The notes under the pieces were generated by a model. That model did not search any database. It was not told the origin of the DNA and worked only from the letters and a program-made list of their open reading frames with translations. The position numbers and the translations under genes were made by a program. From Desulfobacterales bacterium (GTDB lineage Bacteria > Desulfobacterota > Desulfobacteria > Desulfobacterales > UBA11574): a DNA stretch of 10,961 nt. The stretch spans positions 1 through 10,961 of the forward strand of contig JAUVTO010000044.1 of the NCBI GenBank assembly GCA_030601485.1, read 5' to 3'. Position 1 is the stretch's first letter. Every line of letters begins with the position of its first letter. Positions 7,256 through 10,961 of the stretch are shown here, piece by piece.

Positions 7256-7484
7256 CCTGAGCCGGTTTCACATGTGATACGGGGCGTTCGTGCAGAAAAA
7301 CGGGTGTCAAAGCTTGAATTGTGAATTATGGACTTTCGGGGCGTCCTTTATTTTCAAGCACAGAAAGCGAAATGACATAACAATGGGGTCAACCAGACCG
7401 AAAACAGCTCGGCGGTTTTTCCAAGGGCATGCCCCGCTTAATGCTCTGTACATTTTTAAGGTTGGTTGCCTCGCCTGTTTGCGG

Positions 7485-7515
7485 TTGACATTTCGATCAA
7501 AAGATATGATATCAT
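7485..7515 (+). promoter_or_regulatory. Candidate promoter for the lipoprotein gene
   Basis: A perfect TTGACA (7485-7490) lies 19 bases before TATCAT (7510-7515), which has an extended -10 TG at 7507-7508. The -10 overlaps the palindrome ATGATATCAT (7506-7515), which could be an operator. The predicted leader is about 75 bases. The long spacer lowers confidence; an alternative TATGAT at 7505-7510 is too close to the -35. Confidence 0.35.
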
Positions 7516-7596
7516 CAATCCAAGTTCTTAGGGTTGAATTTGCGCTTTCTGTTTCCATTTTAAAAGAGCTGCCAACTTAAATATAGGAGAAAATCA

Positions 7597-8220
7597 ATGA
7601 GGCAAATCACTATCAGATGGTTTGTTTATGCTGTTTTATCCGGTGTTTTTATTATTGCCTGTGCAGGCACCAAGCTAACCCATACATGGGTGGATAAATC
7701 CCGTCGTGGAAAGCCTGTATCGGACATTATGGTAATTGGGGTAACGTACAAAGAGAAAGAGAAGGTTCGGCGATCTTTTGAAGATAGGTTTGTTGCACAG
7801 CTAAGGGCAGCTGGAGTTGAGGCCATATCGAGTGGGGATGCCATTTCTATTCCTTCAAATCTGATGTTGGAAAAAGATGAGATATTGAGAGCCGTCAATA
7901 AATTTAATAATGATGCAGTGATCATTACGCATGTGGTCGGAAAGGAAGAAAAGGAAGTCTATACCCCTCCCTCTCGACGTTACAGAGGATTTTACGGCCA
8001 CTATGGTCGGGCTTATAGCTATACCCATAGTCCGGGCTATTCCAGCACTAATACCTTTTTTCGTTTGGCAACGAATCTTTACGATGTTAAAACCGAAAAA
8101 CTTATATGGTCCGGGAAATCAGAAACATTGAATCCAGACTCAACCAAGCAAATGATTGATGATGTTATTAAAGTGGTGATTAAAGATTTACAAAAAAATA
8201 ATCTTCTCCCACAGAAATAA
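7597..8220 (+). CDS. Outer-membrane-type lipoprotein, DUF4136-like
   Basis: A 207-residue protein with a lipoprotein signal: a positively charged start (M-R-Q-I-T-I-R), a hydrophobic stretch to residue 20 and a lipobox I-I-A-C22. Residue +2 is Ala, which fits sorting to the outer membrane. The mature part begins G-T-K-L-T-H-T-W-V-D and contains S-D-I-M-V-I-G-V-T, then a Tyr/Gly/His/Arg-rich patch at about 124-150, then L-Y-D-V-K-T-E-K-L-I-W-S-G. The pattern of an early W-x-D, a middle nucleotide-like beta strand and a late K-L-x-W-x-G is the style of DUF4136 lipoproteins, but I place it there by resemblance only. The function is not known. The ribosome binding site AGGAGA (7585-7590) is six bases before ATG. 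A terminator follows at 8312-8352, so the gene is probably monocistronic. Confidence 0.85.
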   Translation: MRQITIRWFVYAVLSGVFIIACAGTKLTHTWVDKSRRGKPVSDIMVIGVTYKEKEKVRRSFEDRFVAQLRAAGVEAISSGDAISIPSNLMLEKDEILRAVNKFNNDAVIITHVVGKEEKEVYTPPSRRYRGFYGHYGRAYSYTHSPGYSSTNTFFRLATNLYDVKTEKLIWSGKSETLNPDSTKQMIDDVIKVVIKDLQKNNLLPQK

Positions 8221-8311
8221 ATATGCATAGAGCAGCTTTAATACAAGGCACATAACTGCAATTAAACACACGTATCATGTCCAAAAAAATCGTGTGATAT
8301 CCTTTTTCAAT

Positions 8312-8352
8312 AAGGGCAAATTCGTTTCACAGGGTTTGCCCTTTGATTTTTA
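8312..8352 (+). terminator. Intrinsic terminator after the lipoprotein gene
   Basis: A perfect 9-base stem, AAGGGCAAA (8312-8320) with TTTGCCCTT (8335-8343), encloses a 14-base loop and is followed by a T-rich run (TGATTTTTA). It lies about 90 bases after the lipoprotein stop. A second, weaker inverted repeat CACACG/CGTGTG (8267-8272, 8291-8296) precedes it. Confidence 0.6.
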
Positions 8353-8473
8353 TGATATATGCAATGAAAAAGAATTGGCTTCAGATTGTGCGTATGGTAA
8401 GATAACACATTGTCTGAGTATGGATCTAAAAGACCACAGGCCACGATGTTGGTTTCAAAATTAAAGGAAAAAA

Positions 8474-8479
8474 GGGAGG
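8474..8479 (+). promoter_or_regulatory. Ribosome binding site of the flavoprotein gene
   Basis: GGGAGG lies five bases before ATG 8485. It decides against the longer reading from TTG 8410, which has no ribosome binding site and would add 25 residues in front of the flavin-binding loop. Confidence 0.8.
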
Positions 8480-8484
8480 ACCTA

Positions 8485-9117
8485 ATGCTTTTAGGATTTA
8501 ATGGAAGTCCAAAACCTGATAGTAATTTGCGAAGGATAATTGAGATGATGTTAAAAGAATCAGGTAAGGACTATCGGATATATGATTTGGCACAAATGGA
8601 CATTAAGCCATGTGTGGGATGTGTCAAGTGTGCCAAGAACAATCGGTGTGTAATGAAAGACGATATGTTTCCTTTGGATGATGAAATCGTGGAATCAGAT
8701 GCTATTGTTGTTGGAGCGGTAGTATATTTTAGAAAAGCAAATGGGTTTACCCATAATTTTCTTGAAAGATTTTTCCCTTTGCGCCATGTAAATCCTCAGA
8801 CCATGGGAAAACCCGCTGTGTCAGTAGCTGTAGGAGGTAATGAAGCCGAGATCGTGTCTGATGAAATTAGCTATCACTTAAATAGTTATTTTAATTTTGA
8901 AATAGTGGATAAATTCTTCTACAATACGATGACCCCTCCATGCTTTATATGTGGCTTTGGGACAACTTGCCAATATGGTGGCCCAGCACGTTGGATGTCT
9001 CCGGAGGAGTTTGAAAATTTTACTGAAGTTACACCTGATATGTTTCAAAAATTTGAGGCAGATCACATGATCGTAAAGAGAGTAAAGGAAATAGGTAGAC
9101 GACTGGGTAGTTTATAA
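8485..9117 (+). CDS. Flavodoxin-fold FMN reductase / iron-sulfur flavoprotein type
   Basis: A cytoplasmic redox protein of 210 residues from the NADPH-dependent FMN reductase / iron-sulfur flavoprotein superfamily. The N-terminus M-L-L-G-F-N-G-S-P-K-P (1-11) is the FMN phosphate loop. A compact cysteine motif C43-x2-C46-x2-C49-x5-C55, followed by K-D-D, has the spacing of the [4Fe-4S] site of archaeal and clostridial iron-sulfur flavoproteins; related oxidoreductases carry the same spacing. A second group, C153-x2-C156-x5-C162, lies near the C-terminus in a T-P-P-C-F-I-C-G-F-G stretch. It is preceded by G-G-N-E at 117-120, where flavodoxin-fold proteins contact the isoalloxazine ring. The start is ATG 8485. 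Codon use is AT-rich like the next two genes. The substrate cannot be told. The gene stands alone between a terminator and the H1-like gene, 82 bases before it. Confidence 0.88.
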   Translation: MLLGFNGSPKPDSNLRRIIEMMLKESGKDYRIYDLAQMDIKPCVGCVKCAKNNRCVMKDDMFPLDDEIVESDAIVVGAVVYFRKANGFTHNFLERFFPLRHVNPQTMGKPAVSVAVGGNEAEIVSDEISYHLNSYFNFEIVDKFFYNTMTPPCFICGFGTTCQYGGPARWMSPEEFENFTEVTPDMFQKFEADHMIVKRVKEIGRRLGSL

Positions 9118-9186
9118 CTTTATATTGACCTGATGCTTGATAACTCTGCCTTTCCCTGCCGGTAAGAAATACTTAGAACTTATAAA

Positions 9187-9193
9187 GGAGGAG
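9187..9193 (+). promoter_or_regulatory. Ribosome binding site of the H1-like gene
   Basis: GGAGGAG (within AAAGGAGGAG) lies six bases before ATG 9200 and is the strongest ribosome binding site in the window. It decides for 9200 over the in-frame TTG 9137, which has none. It suggests high expression. Confidence 0.85.
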
Positions 9194-9199
9194 AATAAA

Positions 9200-9601
9200 A
9201 TGACAAAGAAACTGAAAAAGGATCTGCAGGCCATGTCAAAAGCTCTCAATGAGTTAGTTCAGAAGGTCGAAAAGATGCAGCAACAGATTGACAAGAAGAC
9301 CCATCCCGCAAAGAAACCAAAAGCTCAAGCTGCTAAGGCAAAAGCTGTGAAGAAAGCTCCTATAAAGAAAGTTGCTGCAAAGAAGGCAGCACCTAAAAAG
9401 GCTACATCCAAGAAAGTTGCACCGGCAACTACAGCTGATACAGTCCTTGCAATTATCAAGAGGTCAAAGAAAGGTGTTGGTACGGCAGCTCTTATGGAAA
9501 AGACGGGCTACAACCAAAAGAAAATATATAATCTGGTTTACAAATTAAGAAAGCAGGGAAAGATTAAAAGTGTTGGCAACGGTGTTTATTTAAAAGCATA
9601 A
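9200..9601 (+). CDS. Small histone H1-like protein with C-terminal winged-helix-like domain
   Basis: A very basic 133-residue protein in three parts. Residues 1-33 form a likely amphipathic coiled coil with heptad hydrophobics (L5, L9, M12, L16, L19, V23, M26, I30). Residues 34-76 are a Lys/Ala/Pro-rich low-complexity tail with repeats of the K-K-A-P and A-K-K type, like eukaryotic histone H1 C-terminal tails and bacterial H1-like proteins such as HctB or AlgP. Residues 77-133 look like a winged helix: T-A-D-T-V-L-A-I-I-K, then a helix-turn-helix G-T-A-A-L-M-E-K-T-G-Y-N-Q-K-K-I-Y-N, and a wing ending in G-N-G-V-Y-L-K-A. The probable role is nucleoid binding, with the coiled coil making multimers; this is inference. 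It lies 46 bases before the PilZ gene. No homologue can be named from sequence alone. Confidence 0.85.
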   Translation: MTKKLKKDLQAMSKALNELVQKVEKMQQQIDKKTHPAKKPKAQAAKAKAVKKAPIKKVAAKKAAPKKATSKKVAPATTADTVLAIIKRSKKGVGTAALMEKTGYNQKKIYNLVYKLRKQGKIKSVGNGVYLKA

Positions 9602-9634
9602 TTTTGATCCCTTCAGTACAAATCTTTGATTAAA

Positions 9635-9640
9635 AAGGAG
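9635..9640 (+). promoter_or_regulatory. Ribosome binding site deciding the TTG start of the PilZ gene
   Basis: AAGGAG lies seven bases before TTG 9648. No in-frame ATG occurs before the essential R-x-x-x-R motif, so the start must be at or near this TTG. Confidence 0.75.
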
Positions 9641-9647
9641 CAGGGGT

Positions 9648-10004
9648 TTGGAGTTTAAAGAAAGAAGAAAACATCCAAGAGTCGAAATCAACAACCTCAT
9701 ATCTTACATTTGTATAGATGATAGTGGTAATAAAACAAAGGAAGGGAGAGGAAAGGCTATAAATATAAGTCAAGGTGGAATCCTCATAGAAACGAACGAC
9801 TCATTTGAATGGCAAGATACCCTACAACTGGCCATTGAAATTGAAGATGAATTAGTTAGCATCAAGGCTAAAGTCATTTATTGCAATGCAGACGATTTCG
9901 GGAAGTTTCGAGCTGGAATCCAGTTCCTTGAAACCAATGAAAAAATCCTATCATTTGCGATAAACCTGTTAAAAACTTATAGTGAATTATTAGGAATTAA
10001 ATAA
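9648..10004 (+). CDS. Single-domain PilZ c-di-GMP-binding protein
   Basis: A 118-residue protein made of one PilZ domain and no other. Both c-di-GMP motifs are intact: R7-x-x-x-R11 (in E-R-R-K-H-P-R) and the [D/N]-x-S-x-x-G motif N39-I-S41-Q-G-G44. The beta barrel follows to about residue 95 (F-R-A-G-I-Q-F), with a C-terminal helix L-L-K-T-Y-S-E-L-L-G. Such stand-alone receptors bind c-di-GMP and pass the signal to a partner, often for motility, polysaccharide or adhesion control; the partner is not in the window. The start is TTG with AAGGAG seven bases before. The gene is 46 bases after the H1-like gene and may be co-transcribed with it, since no terminator is seen between them. After the stop there is only a small hairpin (10053-10065). 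Confidence 0.92.
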   Translation: MEFKERRKHPRVEINNLISYICIDDSGNKTKEGRGKAINISQGGILIETNDSFEWQDTLQLAIEIEDELVSIKAKVIYCNADDFGKFRAGIQFLETNEKILSFAINLLKTYSELLGIK

Positions 10005-10052
10005 TCCACCAACTCTAATTTCGCCATCGGTTCCAACCTGAGTATAATAATC

Positions 10053-10065
10053 TGCCCTTTGGGCA
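10053..10065. other. Short hairpin after the PilZ gene
   Basis: TGCCC (10053-10057) pairs with GGGCA (10061-10065) around a TTT loop. The following bases are TTAAATTA with no T-run, so it is a poor terminator candidate. A TATAAT at 10043-10048 lies just before it, with no good -35. Confidence 0.25.
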
Positions 10066-10130
10066 TTAAATTATCGAATCAACGACTTAACCATTTAACC
10101 CTGAAACTTCATAAAGATTTTTGATGCGAC

Positions 10131-10961
10131 ATGACCCGTGAATTGACAAAAGAGAAACAGATATTGGACCTCACCGCCATAACGATTCTCGTTGTGCTGT
10201 GTGTGAGCTGGGGGTTGCAGCAGGTCGCCATCAAGGTCGCCAATAGCGGGGTGTCGCCGCTTTTTCAATCCGCTATTCGTTCCGTGGGCGCAACCGTTTT
10301 GGTCTGGATCTGGATGGCCGCGCGCCGGGAATCGATGCTGGAGCGAGACGGCACCCTGTGGTGGGGCATCGCGGCGGGTCTTCTATTTTCCGGAGAGTTC
10401 ATTCTGATCTACTGGGGCCTGGAATTTACCCATGCGTCGCGCGCGGTCATCTTTCTCTATATGTCGCCGTTCGTTGTGGCCCTGGGTGCGCAGCTCTTTG
10501 TTCCGGGCGAACATCTAAGGGTGATCCAGGTCCTGGGTCTGTGCTGTGCCTTTGCCGGTATCATCGTGGCGTTCAGGGAGTCGCTGAGCTACCCCACGTA
10601 TCGAATGCTGATCGGTGACACCATGCTGGCGGGGGCGGCGGTGTTCTGGGGGGCGACCACGGTTCTGATCAAGGCCAGTCCTTTGGCCCGGATCAAGCCC
10701 AGTAAAACGCTGATGTACCAGCTTGCCGTCTCCGCTGTGGTCCTGCCGCTGGGGTCTCTGGCAAAGCGTGAACCCGGTATTTTCCAGATGACACCCCTGA
10801 TTGCCGGCAGCCTCGTTTACCAGACGATTTGGGTCGCGTTCATTACGTACCTCGCATGGTTCTGGCTCATTCGCCACTACCCCCCCTCGCGCCTTGCCTC
10901 GTTTACCTTTCTCACGCCGCTTTTCGGCGTGATCGCAGGGGGGCTGCTGCTGAACGAGCCG
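10131..10961 (+). CDS. EamA/DMT-family permease, cut by the window end
   Basis: An inner-membrane transporter of the drug/metabolite superfamily, open from ATG 10131 to the last base (277 codons, no stop). It begins with a short charged N-terminus, and hydrophobic segments recur through the whole length (about eight to nine visible of the expected ten). The first EamA repeat has the typical S-W-G-L-Q near residue 26, followed by F-Q-S-A-I-R and later G-L-E-F-T-H-A-S-R-A-V-I-F. The second repeat has G-A-A-V-F-W-G-A-T-T near residue 168 and P-L-F-G-V-I-A-G near the edge. About 20-40 residues are missing. No ribosome binding site is clear before ATG 10131. The gene is GC-rich: line 10621-10680 has 42 G/C in 60, against 21 in 60 for 9721-9780. 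The substrate cannot be told. Confidence 0.9.
   Translation, partial: MTRELTKEKQILDLTAITILVVLCVSWGLQQVAIKVANSGVSPLFQSAIRSVGATVLVWIWMAARRESMLERDGTLWWGIAAGLLFSGEFILIYWGLEFTHASRAVIFLYMSPFVVALGAQLFVPGEHLRVIQVLGLCCAFAGIIVAFRESLSYPTYRMLIGDTMLAGAAVFWGATTVLIKASPLARIKPSKTLMYQLAVSAVVLPLGSLAKREPGIFQMTPLIAGSLVYQTIWVAFITYLAWFWLIRHYPPSRLASFTFLTPLFGVIAGGLLLNEP

Larger units (their letters stand above)
7151..7596. other. Divergent intergenic region, 446 bases, no convincing gene
   Basis: The region separates prfC (minus) from the lipoprotein gene (plus). It holds candidate promoters for each direction (7228-7255 minus, 7485-7515 plus). One open frame begins with GTG at 7290 and ends at 7580 (96 residues), but it has no ribosome binding site and no recognisable domain, and the candidate promoter for the next gene lies within it, so I do not call it. 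A perfect 10-base palindrome ATGATATCAT lies at 7506-7515. Confidence 0.6.

Noticed and set aside
7290..7580. A 96-codon plus-strand frame in the divergent gap
   Set aside because: GTG start without ribosome binding site, no domain, and overlap with the candidate promoter of the lipoprotein gene.
8410..8484. TTG 8410 as start of the flavoprotein
   Set aside because: No ribosome binding site; ATG 8485 has GGGAGG at the right distance and gives the normal family N-terminus.

Overview
The window looks like a chromosomal segment of an anaerobic deltaproteobacterium, most likely a sulfate-reducer relative (Desulfobacterota, Desulfobacterales-like). This is an inference from several traits together: an archaeal/anaerobe-style hexulose-phosphate synthase fused to an RraA-like domain, an AspRS with the residues of a nondiscriminating enzyme, an iron-sulfur flavoprotein-type reductase, a histone H1-like Lys/Ala-rich protein, and intergenic repeats of the kind common in that group. 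No rRNA, tRNA, CRISPR array, transposase or phage gene was seen.

Positions 1-3384 hold a compact plus-strand operon. It has a candidate sigma-70 promoter (114-142), then hxlB (6-phospho-3-hexuloisomerase), a hxlA-rraA fusion (hexulose-6-phosphate synthase plus an RraA/aldolase-like domain), and hisS (histidyl-tRNA synthetase). The gaps between genes are 10 and 3 nt. HxlA and HxlB interconvert ribulose-5-phosphate plus formaldehyde and fructose-6-phosphate. In an anaerobe without an oxidative pentose phosphate route, the reverse direction would supply pentose phosphates. Positions 3361-3497 hold a repeat-built inverted structure whose first bases encode the last residues of HisRS.

Positions 3587-5368 encode aspS (TTG start with a good ribosome binding site). 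It is convergent with prfC (release factor 3, minus strand, 5546-7150), and a two-hairpin composite repeat element (5412-5526) lies between them. With hisS, this makes a translation-themed block.

Positions 7151-7596 are a non-coding divergent region with candidate promoters on both strands. They are followed by four AT-rich accessory genes on the plus strand: an outer-membrane-type lipoprotein (7597-8220, with an intrinsic terminator after it), an FMN/Fe-S flavoprotein (8485-9117), a small histone H1-like protein with a coiled coil, a Lys/Ala/Pro linker and a winged-helix-like tail (9200-9601), and a single-domain PilZ c-di-GMP receptor (9648-10004). From 10131 to the window edge runs a GC-rich EamA/DMT-family permease gene, cut off by the window end. 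Its base composition differs sharply from the genes before it.

I see no clear, wholly new multi-gene system. The points most worth attention are the hxlB/hxlA-rraA/hisS operon with an aldolase-type motif in the RraA domain, the repeat element that writes the HisRS C-terminus, and the H1-like winged-helix protein.
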